Position numbers and translations under genes: made by a program. Shown here in pieces: positions 1 through 7,151 of a stretch of 11,848 nt of DNA (its first letter is position 1; each line of letters begins with the position of its first letter). Source of the stretch: JBDTSW01 sp039930945 (GTDB lineage Bacteria > Actinomycetota > Thermoleophilia > Solirubrobacterales > 70-9); NCBI GenBank assembly GCA_039930945.1, contig JBDTSW010000069.1, forward strand, positions 1 to 11,848, in the 5' to 3' direction. The notes under the pieces were generated by a model. The model was not told where the DNA came from. It made no database searches and worked only from the letters and a program-made list of their open reading frames with translations.

Positions 1-31
1 CGTCTGGCGTGAATCCTTCGCGTGCGTCCAT
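1..31 (-). CDS. 5' end of an unidentified leftward gene (partial)
   Basis: On the minus strand an ATG at 31-29 follows AGGAG (41-37) with a 5-nt spacer, a good Shine-Dalgarno arrangement. The frame stays open to the window edge and reads MDAREGFTPD. Ten residues are too few to assign a family. It would be transcribed divergently from the transporter at 165, and about 130 bp separate the two starts. The call rests only on the ribosome binding site and open frame, so it could be chance. Confidence 0.4.
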   Translation of the reverse strand, partial: MDAREGFTPD

Positions 32-164
32 CGCTTCTCCTCGGCCTGCACCCAGCAAGAGCGCCCCGGCCTCGCCGGAATGCCGCCGGCCCAGGTGAGG
101 TTCTTCCTCGTGATGATGGGCCCGATCAGGGCACGAGTCTACGGCGCCCTGCTTGAATCCGCCG

Positions 165-1316
165 ATGCCGAGCGCCGCCCGTGCCGTCGATCGTCGCACC
201 GTGCTGTGGGCCACGGTTACCCCGTTGGCTTCGATCTTCGGCAGCGGGTTCCTGATCTTGGTCCCGGTGCTGGAGCGCTCGATCGGCTCCCTGGCGATCG
301 TCGGAGTGATCGGGGCCTGCACGATCGCCTGGTTCCTGGGCTCGGCCATCCGCCACATCGTCGGCACGGTCGAGCCGCTGGCCGCGGCCGGCAGGCTCGA
401 TCCCGCCACGGCGCGCCTGGAGCGGATCAGCGACGTGCTGATCGTGATCGCCTATGTGATCTCGGTCGCGCTTTACCTGCGGATCATGGCCCAGTACATC
501 GTCAACTTCGCCAGCCCCGGATCCGTGGACGCCGAGCGGGCACTGGCCTCGGCGGCCGTCGTCGCGATCACGGTGGTCGGGGTGATTCGCGGCTTCGCCG
601 GACTCGACGCGCTGGAGCGGGTCGCGCTGGTCGCGGTGCTGGTGTTGACTACCGTGCTCGGCGGCGCGTTCTTCTTCGCCGACGCCGGCGATCTGCTCGG
701 GCAGGGGCTGCAGCTGCCGCCGCTGCCCGACACCGGGCTCGGCACCGCGCTGCTGATGGTCGGTGGAGTCCTGATCGCGGTGCAGGGCTTCGAGACGGTC
801 CGCTACCTGGGTGAGGAGTACGACGCACCGACGAGGATCTGGGCCTCGCGCGTGGCCCAGCTCGTCGCCACCTCCATCTACGTCGGCTTCGTCGCCGTCT
901 CCACGCCGCTGATGGGGATCGGAACGCCCGCGGGAATCGATACCGATCTGCTCGACATCACCCAGCGGGTGGTCCCCGTGCTGGCGCCGGTGCTGGTGTT
1001 GTGCGCGGTGCTCAGCCAGTTCAGCGCCGCCACCGCCGACACCGCCGCGGTGGGCGGCAACCTGCACTCGCTGGCGAGCAGGGCGATGCGCGGCTCCCGG
1101 GCCTACGCGCTCAACGGGATCGCCGCGGTGGCGTTGATCTGGGCCGTGCCGACGCTGACCATCATCACCGTCGCCTCGCGTGCCTTCGGCGCCTACTACT
1201 GCGCCCAATGCGTGATCGCGATGCGCACCTGCGACGGCACCGCCCGCAAGCTCGGCTACGGTGCGCTCGCGGTGCTGATGGCAGCGGTCACCCTGCTGGC
1301 GCTTCCCGCGAGCTGA
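165..1316 (+). CDS. APC-superfamily-like integral membrane transporter
   Basis: A 383-residue, strongly hydrophobic protein with about 10-11 membrane segments, near residues 13-35, 41-62, 90-112, 127-143, 151-172, 190-209, 228-247, 268-286, 315-353 and 363-381. The first helix contains SIFGSGFL, a glycine-broken helix like the substrate site of APC (LeuT-fold) transporters. Around residues 208-225 GFETVRYLGEEYDAPTR resembles the loop after TM6 in amino-acid permeases (GFE...EE..NP.R). This suggests a secondary transporter of amino acids or a similar solute; the substrate cannot be read. It is somewhat shorter than typical APC members (430-500 aa), so it may be a divergent branch. I chose ATG 165; an in-frame TTG at 153 adds four residues. 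Neither has a Shine-Dalgarno sequence. TTGAAT (153-158) ends 6 nt before the ATG and is a weak leaderless-promoter candidate. No operon partner is seen. Confidence 0.75.
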   Translation: MPSAARAVDRRTVLWATVTPLASIFGSGFLILVPVLERSIGSLAIVGVIGACTIAWFLGSAIRHIVGTVEPLAAAGRLDPATARLERISDVLIVIAYVISVALYLRIMAQYIVNFASPGSVDAERALASAAVVAITVVGVIRGFAGLDALERVALVAVLVLTTVLGGAFFFADAGDLLGQGLQLPPLPDTGLGTALLMVGGVLIAVQGFETVRYLGEEYDAPTRIWASRVAQLVATSIYVGFVAVSTPLMGIGTPAGIDTDLLDITQRVVPVLAPVLVLCAVLSQFSAATADTAAVGGNLHSLASRAMRGSRAYALNGIAAVALIWAVPTLTIITVASRAFGAYYCAQCVIAMRTCDGTARKLGYGALAVLMAAVTLLALPAS

Positions 1317-1463
1317 AGCCACAGGGTCGGCAAATCGTCCCGAGCTCGAGCCGCGGGCCGGGCCGGTCGCTACTGCTCCCGCAGCACCCTTCGTTCCCGG
1401 CGAGCCTACACCCGCGGCACCTTGCCGCCGATCGCCATCGTCACGGCTCGGTGGGCGCGACAG

Positions 1464-2258
1464 CTACTCAGCCGCGGGGGGCAGCCGCATCGACTCCAGC
1501 TGCTGGGTGAGCACCGTGTCTGGGATCTCGATCAGGCCGCGGGTCGGACGGTCGAGGTCAGCCGTTACGAGCAGCAGGAACGCCACCAGCACCGAGGCGA
1601 TCAGCACCCCGGCGACGCCGCGGCCGACGAGTGCCAGGTAGGCGGCGAGCAGGCCGAGAGCGATGCACCCGCCGAGTATCTCGAGGAAGAGGATCGCGCT
1701 TGGAACCTGGTTGTTGAGCGCGGCGACCCGGACGGTCTGGGCGTCGATCATCTCGTTCAGGGTCTCGACGTAGAGCCGCGGCGCGCTCGCCACCGGCCGC
1801 GCGTCGAGCGCCTGCCCGGCGAGCGACCAGAGACGGCGTTGCAGCCGCTCCTCGTTCGCCGCGACCGCGTCCTCCGCAGTGCTCCCCGGCACGTACTCGG
1901 AGAGCCGGATCGCGCTCTCGGTGTAGGCGACGAGAAGGTCCAGGGAACGGCTGCGAACCGGCTCGGCCAGGGTCTGCGCGCGCAGATACGTGGTCCCGAT
2001 CGTGTTGGTCTCGTCGACGACGGCCGCGCGCCGGTCCTCATAGCGCGACAGCGCCAGCGACAGGCCGAAGGCGAGGATCAGCCCGACGACGCCGAGCATC
2101 GCCGCCTGCAGAACGCCGAACGGCTCACTGAGGCTGTCGGAGAGGTGGCGCACCCGGCGGCCGACGAACGTCCCGAGCGCGGTCGCACCCAGGACCACGC
2201 CGAACAGCGCCAGCGCAAGCTGAAGGGTGGAGAGGTCGAAGAGGATGGCTGTGACCAT
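1464..2258 (-). CDS. DUF4239 (bestrophin-like) four-helix membrane protein
   Basis: 264 residues. Two hydrophobic helices lie near the N-terminus (about 12-35 and 48-70) and two near the C-terminus (about 185-207 and 212-233), enclosing a soluble helical domain. The segment after TM2 (LALSRYEDRRAAVVDETN, then IGTTYLRAQTL) is the hallmark of the DUF4239 family, often annotated 'bestrophin-like'. Family function is not established; an ion channel or membrane sensor is only suggested by distant bestrophin resemblance. Length and architecture look intact. The start is ATG 2258, with no convincing Shine-Dalgarno sequence; GATCTG at 2270-2265 is a poor -10 match. The gene is divergent from the SnoaL-like gene with only 44 bp between starts, and converges on the transporter with a 147-bp gap (1317-1463) in which I see no gene or clear terminator. 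Confidence 0.85.
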   Translation of the reverse strand: MVTAILFDLSTLQLALALFGVVLGATALGTFVGRRVRHLSDSLSEPFGVLQAAMLGVVGLILAFGLSLALSRYEDRRAAVVDETNTIGTTYLRAQTLAEPVRSRSLDLLVAYTESAIRLSEYVPGSTAEDAVAANEERLQRRLWSLAGQALDARPVASAPRLYVETLNEMIDAQTVRVAALNNQVPSAILFLEILGGCIALGLLAAYLALVGRGVAGVLIASVLVAFLLLVTADLDRPTRGLIEIPDTVLTQQLESMRLPPAAE

Positions 2259-2290
2259 AGGGCCCAGATCGCGGCAGTGGCTCGAGGCGA

Positions 2291-2296
2291 GATAAT
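2291..2296 (+). promoter_or_regulatory. -10 element of a probable leaderless promoter for the SnoaL-like gene
   Basis: GATAAT matches five of six bases of TATAAT and ends exactly 6 nt (GCCGGC) before the GTG at 2303, so transcription would start at or next to the first codon. No Shine-Dalgarno sequence lies upstream. I see no convincing -35 at 16-18 bp. The same 6-nt spacing occurs upstream of two other genes here. Confidence 0.6.
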
Positions 2297-2302
2297 GCCG
2301 GC

Positions 2303-2686
2303 GTGTCGGAGGAGAACGTCGCGTTGATTCGCCGCATCTATGAGGCGTGGGATCGGGAGGAGTCCGCTCGCGACTTCATCGCTGCCGATGTCGAGTACGT
2401 CAACCCGCCATATGCGGTGGAGCCGGGCACCCGGCAGGGCCGCCAGAGCTTCTCCGTGGTCCGCGGTACCTACGAAGACTTCGAGATTCGGGTTGAGCGC
2501 TTCATCGATGCCGGCGACGGGATGGTCGTCGTGCTCGCCAGGTTCACGGGCACCGGTCGAGGAAGCGGCGTGCCTGTGGGAGGGGAGCAGGGATACGTGT
2601 GGACTGTGCGGGATGGCATGGCCGCGCACTTCCGCTGGTTCCAATCCCACCGAGAAGCACTCGAAGCCGCCCGACTGCGGGAGTAG
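2303..2686 (+). CDS. SnoaL-like / NTF2-fold domain protein
   Basis: 127 residues, the usual size for one NTF2-like (SnoaL, DUF4440-type) domain. The opening SEENVALIRRIYEAWDRE is the typical first helix. It is followed by a pocket segment (FIAADVEYVNPPYAVEP, about 25-41), the EIRVERFIDAGDGMVVVLAR strands (61-80) and VWTVRDGMAAHFRWFQSHREAL (99-120), with the usual family ending in which a helix follows the sheet. The family includes cyclases, isomerases and many uncharacterised small-molecule-binding proteins, so the reaction cannot be assigned. The start is GTG at 2303, with a -10-like GATAAT 6 nt upstream and no ribosome binding site. The gene ends 17 bp from the tail of the oppositely oriented methyltransferase. 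Confidence 0.85.
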   Translation: MSEENVALIRRIYEAWDREESARDFIAADVEYVNPPYAVEPGTRQGRQSFSVVRGTYEDFEIRVERFIDAGDGMVVVLARFTGTGRGSGVPVGGEQGYVWTVRDGMAAHFRWFQSHREALEAARLRE

Positions 2687-2703
2687 GCAAGGCTCGCTCG
2701 AGT

Positions 2704-3342
2704 TCAGGGGCGCAGCGCGGCGCCGAGAATGTGCGGCGCCACCAGAGCCATCAGGGGGCTCGGGCGGACGCTCAGCCGCGTGCAGCGCTGTAGCTGGAAG
2801 CCGGCGGCCGTGATCGCTCCGCCCGTGTCCCGGCTGGTGTGGCATCCGCCGCCCACGTGGGGCCAGAACAGCCGGTCGGCCAGGCGCTGGGCCCGCGCGA
2901 GCCGGGCCTCGTCGGCGACCACGTGCTCGTAGAAGCGCAACTCGCCCCCCGGGCGGATCACACGATGCAGCTCGGCGAGCGCCTGACCCTGGTCGAAGAC
3001 GGAGCAAAGGACGAGCGAAGTCACGGCCGCATCGAAGGCGCCGGGGTCGAACGGAAGGCGGTCGGCGAGTCCATCGATCACCCGCACGGGAACCGGGGCC
3101 GACCCCGCCGCCTGCACCGCGAGGCGCCGGAGATAGGGCTCGGGCTCGACCGCCACCACCTCGCTGACCTGATCCGGGTACAGCGCGAAGTTGCGGCCGT
3201 TGCCCGCTCCCACCTCGACCACCCGACCGGAGAGGCCGTCGAGTAGCTCGCGACGGTGCTCCAACTGCTCGCGGCTCTCGTGGCTCATCAGCCAAACGAA
3301 CACCCGGGCGAACAGCGGATGGTGGACCCTCCGGGTGGTCAT
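2704..3342 (-). CDS. Class I SAM-dependent methyltransferase (Methyltransf_11 type)
   Basis: 212 residues with the Rossmann methyltransferase motifs in order. Motif I is VVEVGAGNGRN (41-51), and VVAVEPEPYLRR (62-73) supplies the acidic residue for the SAM ribose. LADRLPFDPGAFDAAVTSLV (92-111) is the motif II region and HRVIRPGGELRFYEH (126-140) is motif III. The C-terminal stretch RLFWPHVGGGCHTSRDTGGA (158-177) with the following AGF is characteristic of an actinobacterial subgroup similar to UbiE/METTL7-type enzymes. The acceptor is unknown; a lipid, quinone-like or thiol substrate is possible by family. Predicted cytosolic or membrane-peripheral. The start is ATG 3342; an in-frame GTG at 3351 would add three residues. 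No strong ribosome binding site is seen. It is divergent from the WS/DGAT operon across about 196 bp and converges on the SnoaL-like gene with 17 bp between stops. Confidence 0.85.
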   Translation of the reverse strand: MTTRRVHHPLFARVFVWLMSHESREQLEHRRELLDGLSGRVVEVGAGNGRNFALYPDQVSEVVAVEPEPYLRRLAVQAAGSAPVPVRVIDGLADRLPFDPGAFDAAVTSLVLCSVFDQGQALAELHRVIRPGGELRFYEHVVADEARLARAQRLADRLFWPHVGGGCHTSRDTGGAITAAGFQLQRCTRLSVRPSPLMALVAPHILGAALRP

Positions 3343-3375
3343 CGCGCTCGCACGCCCCGATCTCGTCTCACGCCG

Positions 3376-3385
3376 GGACGCGTCC
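3376..3385. repeat. 10-bp perfect palindrome upstream of the methyltransferase gene
   Basis: GGACGCGTCC reads the same on both strands and lies 34-43 bp upstream of the methyltransferase ATG, in the divergent gap shared with the acyltransferase operon. It could be half of an operator or chance in GC-rich DNA. No regulator gene is present to link it to. Confidence 0.3.
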
Positions 3386-3526
3386 TCGATCTGAGTGTGG
3401 GGCCGACAGCCGCCATAGAACCCTCAGCTCGTGGAGCCCACCGCATCGGGATCACCATCCTAGCCCGCCCCTGATTGCCGGCCGATGAGCACGGGCGAAT
3501 GGTCGCTACGCAAAGCCGGGCGCGCG

Positions 3527-3532
3527 TATTGT
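3527..3532 (+). promoter_or_regulatory. -10 element of a probable leaderless promoter for the WS/DGAT operon
   Basis: TATTGT fits the actinobacterial -10 pattern TANNNT and ends exactly 6 nt (GGTGGC) before the ATG at 3539. This placement also decides the start: the upstream in-frame ATG at 3485 would put the hexamer inside the coding sequence. No Shine-Dalgarno sequence and no clear -35 are visible. Confidence 0.6.
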
Positions 3533-3538
3533 GGTGGC

Positions 3539-4930
3539 ATGGCGAACGCACACCGCATGTCGCATGCCGACGCCGCCTGGCTGCACATGGATCAGCCCAC
3601 CAACCTGATGGTGATCACGGGGGTGCTCTGGTTCGACGAGCCGCCCGACTGGGAGCGGGTGCGCGAGATCATGCGCGTGCGGTGGGTCGAGCCCTTCCCC
3701 CGGTTTCGGCAGCGGGTGGTCGAGGGGAGGACCCCGCTCTCAGGACCACACTGGGAGGACGACGCCGATTTCGACCTCGACCTGCACCTCTATCGCGGCG
3801 CGCTGCCCGCGCCTGGCGATCGCGCCTCCCTCCAGGCGTTCGTCGCGGAGCTGATGGCCCGGGCGCTCGATCCCTCGAAGGCCCTGTGGCAATTCCACCT
3901 GGTCGACGGCTATGGCGATGGCGCGGCGATGATCGCGCGGATCCACCATTGCATCGCCGACGGGATCGCGCTGGGGCGGGTCCTGCTCTCGCTCACCGAC
4001 GAGTCTCCCGACGCCGGGATCGCGCCACTCGATGACGCCGGCACGAGCACCGACCGCGGCGACGGGCCGCTGGGAGCGTTGACCCGCCCGGCCGCGAGGG
4101 TGCTCGGGGCCGTGCGCGATGTGGCGGACACGGTGGCCCATGAGGCAATCGAGGTGGGACGGCACCCCTCCCACCTGCTCGACCTCGCCGCCAGCGGCCG
4201 CGCCGACGCCGATGCGCTGGCCAAGGTGCTGCTCACGGGGGCCGATCAGCAGACTCTGCTCAAGGGAGAGTTGGGCGTGGCGCAGCGAGTCGCCTGGTCT
4301 TCGGCGATTCGGCTGAGCGAGGTGAAGGCGGCCGGTCACGAGACCGGGACGACCGTCAACGATGTCGTCCTCGCCGCCGTCGCGGGGGCTCTCGGCCACT
4401 ATCTTCGCGCCCGCGGCGATCTCGTTTCGGAGCTGACCGCCTTCGTCCCCTTCAACCTGAGGCCGCTTGACCAGCCGCTTCCCGCCGACCTCGGAAACCG
4501 ATTCGGCCTCGTCTTCCTCAGGGTGCCGGTCGGGATCGAGGATCGCCGGCGGAGGCTCGACGAAGTGCACCGCCGAATGGAGGAGATAAAGCACTCGCCG
4601 GAGGGCGCGATCTCCTACGGTGTGCTCGACGTGATCGGCAGGACCCCGGTGCAGATCGAGAAGCTGCTCGTCGACCTGTTCTCCACAAAGGGCACCGCGG
4701 TGATGACCAACGTGCCGGGGCCCAGGAGCCCGGTCTATCTCGGGGGGACGCAGGTAGGGGGCGTCTTGGTCTGGGCTCCTTGCTCGGGAGGCGTCTCGAT
4801 GAGCGTGTCGATCTTCAGCTACGCGGGCGAGATCACCGTCGGCCTGATGGTGGACGCTGGGCTGGTTCCCGATCCGGAGGCGATCGTCAGCGAATTCGAG
4901 CGGGAGGTTGAAGCCCTCTGCGTCGCCTGA
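3539..4930 (+). CDS. WS/DGAT family O-acyltransferase (wax ester synthase / diacylglycerol acyltransferase)
   Basis: 463 residues, the normal length for the family. Members transfer acyl groups from acyl-CoA to diacylglycerol or fatty alcohols, giving triacylglycerol or wax esters at the inner membrane or lipid-droplet surface. The catalytic HHxxxDG motif is present as HHCIADG (136-142). Other signatures are the N-terminal MSHADAAWLHMDQPTNLMVI (7-26), NDVVLA in the second half, PADLGNRFG, and NVPGP near the C-terminus followed by a hydrophobic strand region. I chose ATG 3539 over the in-frame ATG 3485 because family members start a few residues before this N-terminal motif and a -10-like hexamer sits 6 nt upstream. 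It is first in an operon with GNAT and sulfatase genes. Whether it makes triacylglycerol, wax ester or another ester cannot be told from sequence. Confidence 0.92.
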   Translation: MANAHRMSHADAAWLHMDQPTNLMVITGVLWFDEPPDWERVREIMRVRWVEPFPRFRQRVVEGRTPLSGPHWEDDADFDLDLHLYRGALPAPGDRASLQAFVAELMARALDPSKALWQFHLVDGYGDGAAMIARIHHCIADGIALGRVLLSLTDESPDAGIAPLDDAGTSTDRGDGPLGALTRPAARVLGAVRDVADTVAHEAIEVGRHPSHLLDLAASGRADADALAKVLLTGADQQTLLKGELGVAQRVAWSSAIRLSEVKAAGHETGTTVNDVVLAAVAGALGHYLRARGDLVSELTAFVPFNLRPLDQPLPADLGNRFGLVFLRVPVGIEDRRRRLDEVHRRMEEIKHSPEGAISYGVLDVIGRTPVQIEKLLVDLFSTKGTAVMTNVPGPRSPVYLGGTQVGGVLVWAPCSGGVSMSVSIFSYAGEITVGLMVDAGLVPDPEAIVSEFEREVEALCVA

Positions 4931-4934
4931 GGAG
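4930..4934 (+). promoter_or_regulatory. Shine-Dalgarno sequence that decides the GNAT start
   Basis: AGGAG overlaps the last base of the acyltransferase stop codon and lies 6 nt before GTG 4941. It supports that start over an in-frame TTG at 4908, which lies inside the upstream gene. Confidence 0.75.
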
Positions 4935-4940
4935 CACCCC

Positions 4941-5471
4941 GTGACCGCGGAGCAGACACGACCGCCCGAGGTCGAGGTCATCGAGGCCAAGGCGGAGCGG
5001 CTCGACGAGATTGCGCCGCTGTGGCGAGCCATGCACGAGTACCACGCCGAGGTCGCCGGCGAGGCGCGCGAAGTCGCCCCATTTCGGCGCGCGGAGGACT
5101 CATGGCAGCGGCGCCGCGGCGAGTTCGAGCGCTGGATGCGCGCCGGTGACGCCTGGCTGTTGGTCGCCGAGCGCGAGGGCTCGCCGGTTGGCTTCGCCTT
5201 CTTCAGGATTTGCGATGGCGACTGGAGCTTCGAGACCAACGAGCGGATGGGCGAGCTCGAGGCGCTCTCGGTCGAGCCCGAGCTGCGCCGCTGGGGGATC
5301 GGCTCGCTGCTGATGGAGGAGGTCGAGCGGCGCCTCGCCGCCGCGGGCGTGGGCTTCATCGGGCTGGCTGTGATCGCCGGCAACGAGGACGCGCTGCGCT
5401 TTTACGAGCGCTGGGGGATGGCGCCATCGCACGTCCGCTGCCTGGGGCGAACGCTCCCGGGCGAACCGTGA
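4941..5471 (+). CDS. GNAT-family N-acetyltransferase
   Basis: 176 residues, one GNAT domain. The acetyl-CoA pyrophosphate loop is RRWGIG (116-121, pattern R/QxxGxG/A), preceded by the strand MGELEALSVEPELR (103-116). The closing motif ALRFYERWGMAP (151-162) is the typical last GNAT helix and strand. These enzymes acetylate amines of small molecules, antibiotics or proteins; the substrate here is unknown. The start is GTG 4941, set by AGGAG six nucleotides upstream. The gap from the acyltransferase stop is 10 nt, and the last bases overlap the sulfatase start (GTGA, 5468-5471), so all three genes are probably co-transcribed and translationally coupled. A role in the same pathway as its neighbours is inferred from position only. 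Confidence 0.88.
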   Translation: MTAEQTRPPEVEVIEAKAERLDEIAPLWRAMHEYHAEVAGEAREVAPFRRAEDSWQRRRGEFERWMRAGDAWLLVAEREGSPVGFAFFRICDGDWSFETNERMGELEALSVEPELRRWGIGSLLMEEVERRLAAAGVGFIGLAVIAGNEDALRFYERWGMAPSHVRCLGRTLPGEP

Positions 5472-7147
5472 GGGCACGACCGCCGAACCTGCTGTTGCTG
5501 ATCACCGATCAGCAGCGCTACCCGTGCCACTGGCCCGATGATCCTGGCTGGCTTCGCGACCTGACCCCCAACGACCACCGGCTGCAGGCGACCGGGCTTC
5601 GCTTCCGCAGCGCCTTCTGCAACACCTCCATGTGCTCGCCGAGCCGCGCCACGCTGCTCACCGGGCTGTACCCCGCCCGCCACGGCGTCACCCTCACCCA
5701 CACCCAGGCCGATCTGCGACCCGACCCTCGCAACCTGCCCGCGGTCACCGCCGCCCTGCTGGAGATGCTCCGCGGCCCCGGCGCTCCCCGCGGGCGCGCC
5801 CTGCGAGGGTTCGGTCGCGGCGTGCTTCGGCCCGGCCCGCGGTCGGGCAACGAGCCGGAGCTCCGGCCCGAGACCCCGAACCTCGCCCGGATCCTTCGCG
5901 ACGCCGGCTACGAGGTGGCCTACAAGGGCAAGTGGCATCTCACCCATCCGGCCGGCGATGGGCCGCTGCTGGGCGGTTGGGCGGCTGCCGACGCCGAGCG
6001 GCTGCGCCGCGAGTACGGGTTCGCGGACTGGGAGCCCCCCGACGCAGGCGAGAACGCCAAGGCCGAGCACTTCGGGGGCGGGAACGCCGGTCCGCTGGGC
6101 CTCGGCTGGGACGAGGACTACATCCGCCAGGTCGAGCGCTGGCTGGGGCGCCCCCGGCTGCCGGAGCCGTTTTGCCTGGTCGTCTCGCTGGTCAACCCCC
6201 ACGACGTGCTCGGCTACCCCGCCCAGTACCTCGGGGGCGGCTATCAGCCGCACGAGTTCCGCGATCTCGGAGTCGAGCTGCCACCGACGATCTCGGAGGA
6301 CATGCGCAACAAACCGACCGTGCACGAGCTGATGAAGATGGGAATGGCCGCCTACCTCGGTCCCCTGCGAAGCCGTCAGGCCCAGCTCGACTACGTCAAC
6401 TTCTACGCTCACCTGCACCGGGTGGTGGACGCGAAGATCGGCCGGCTGCTCGACGCTCTCGGCGAGCCCGACGACCCCGGGTCGCTGCGCTCGCGGACGG
6501 TCATCTTCCGCTGCGCCGACCACGGTGAGATGGGGCTCTCGCACGGCGGCCTGCGCCAAAAGGCCTTCAACGCCTACGAGGAGACGATCCACGTCCCGCT
6601 CGTGATCTCGAACCCGGTGCTCTTTCCGAAGCCTGCGCAGACCGACGCACTCGCCTCCCTGATCGATCTCGTTCCGACCATCGCGGCGCTCGCCGGCGCC
6701 CGCCCGAGCGAACCCGGCAGTCAGGGCCGCGACCTGACTCCGATCCTGGCCGAGCGCGCGGCGCGCGAGCGCGGCGGGCCGGGCGACGCCGGGGTCAACT
6801 TCGACCCCGTCAGCCGCCATCCCGCCCCGGCTCCCTCGGTCCAGGAGGAGATCCACTTCACCTACGACGATCATCAGGCCGCGACCGCCCTCCAAGACGT
6901 ATCCGGGCAGCCGAACCGGGTCCGCGCCGTTCGCACGGCCCGGCACAAGTTCGCCTTCTACTTCGACCCGGCGGGCAAGGCTGCGACCGAGTACGAGATG
7001 TACGACCTCGAGCGCGATCCCGATGAGCGCCGCAACCTGGTGGACCGCCACAGCGGCGAGACCCTGGCCACCGCCGACCGCGACCTGCGCAGCGAGCTCT
7101 CAGAGCGGCTGCGCTCGCTGATGGAGGCCAACGGGACCGCGCCGTGA
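5468..7147 (+). CDS. Sulfatase (arylsulfatase-like, formylglycine type)
   Basis: 559 residues of the alkaline-phosphatase superfamily. The N-terminal strand NLLLLITDQQ (7-16) carries metal ligand D14. CSPSR at 56-60 is the CxPxR sulfatase signature, whose cysteine is converted to formylglycine. Further active-site elements are GKWH (154-157), NPHD (243-246), DHGEMGLSH (351-359) and K365, followed by the YEETIHVPL stretch. The C-terminus has the usual MYDLERDPDERRNL segment. Members hydrolyse sulfate esters, and some act on phosphonates. There is no signal peptide, since the catalytic core begins at residue 7, so a cytosolic location is predicted. An arginine/glycine/proline-rich stretch at about 101-131 precedes the TPNLARILRDAGY helix and looks like an inserted basic loop. 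The start is GTG 5468, overlapping the GNAT stop by 4 nt, with no Shine-Dalgarno sequence. No formylglycine-generating enzyme is in the window. Confidence 0.9.
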   Translation: MRARPPNLLLLITDQQRYPCHWPDDPGWLRDLTPNDHRLQATGLRFRSAFCNTSMCSPSRATLLTGLYPARHGVTLTHTQADLRPDPRNLPAVTAALLEMLRGPGAPRGRALRGFGRGVLRPGPRSGNEPELRPETPNLARILRDAGYEVAYKGKWHLTHPAGDGPLLGGWAAADAERLRREYGFADWEPPDAGENAKAEHFGGGNAGPLGLGWDEDYIRQVERWLGRPRLPEPFCLVVSLVNPHDVLGYPAQYLGGGYQPHEFRDLGVELPPTISEDMRNKPTVHELMKMGMAAYLGPLRSRQAQLDYVNFYAHLHRVVDAKIGRLLDALGEPDDPGSLRSRTVIFRCADHGEMGLSHGGLRQKAFNAYEETIHVPLVISNPVLFPKPAQTDALASLIDLVPTIAALAGARPSEPGSQGRDLTPILAERAARERGGPGDAGVNFDPVSRHPAPAPSVQEEIHFTYDDHQAATALQDVSGQPNRVRAVRTARHKFAFYFDPAGKAATEYEMYDLERDPDERRNLVDRHSGETLATADRDLRSELSERLRSLMEANGTAP

Positions 7148-7151
7148 CCGC

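Noticed and set aside
126..1322. A long open frame (398 codons) antisense to the transporter
   Set aside because: The translation is Arg/Gly/His/Asp-rich with no domain, and the plus strand encodes a coherent multi-helix protein. Long antisense frames are expected in DNA this GC-rich.
1317..1463. tRNA or small RNA gene in the gap between the transporter and the DUF4239 gene
   Set aside because: No cloverleaf arms, CCA end or strong hairpin with a T tract is visible.
3485..3538. An 18-codon N-terminal extension of the WS/DGAT protein from ATG 3485
   Set aside because: It adds residues before the usual family start, has no ribosome binding site, and contains the TATTGT -10-like hexamer.
3740..7051. 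Two minus-strand open frames of about 550 codons each opposite the acyltransferase-GNAT-sulfatase operon
   Set aside because: Both are low-complexity shadow translations. The opposite strand carries HHCIADG, RRWGIG and CSPSR catalytic motifs in correct order.
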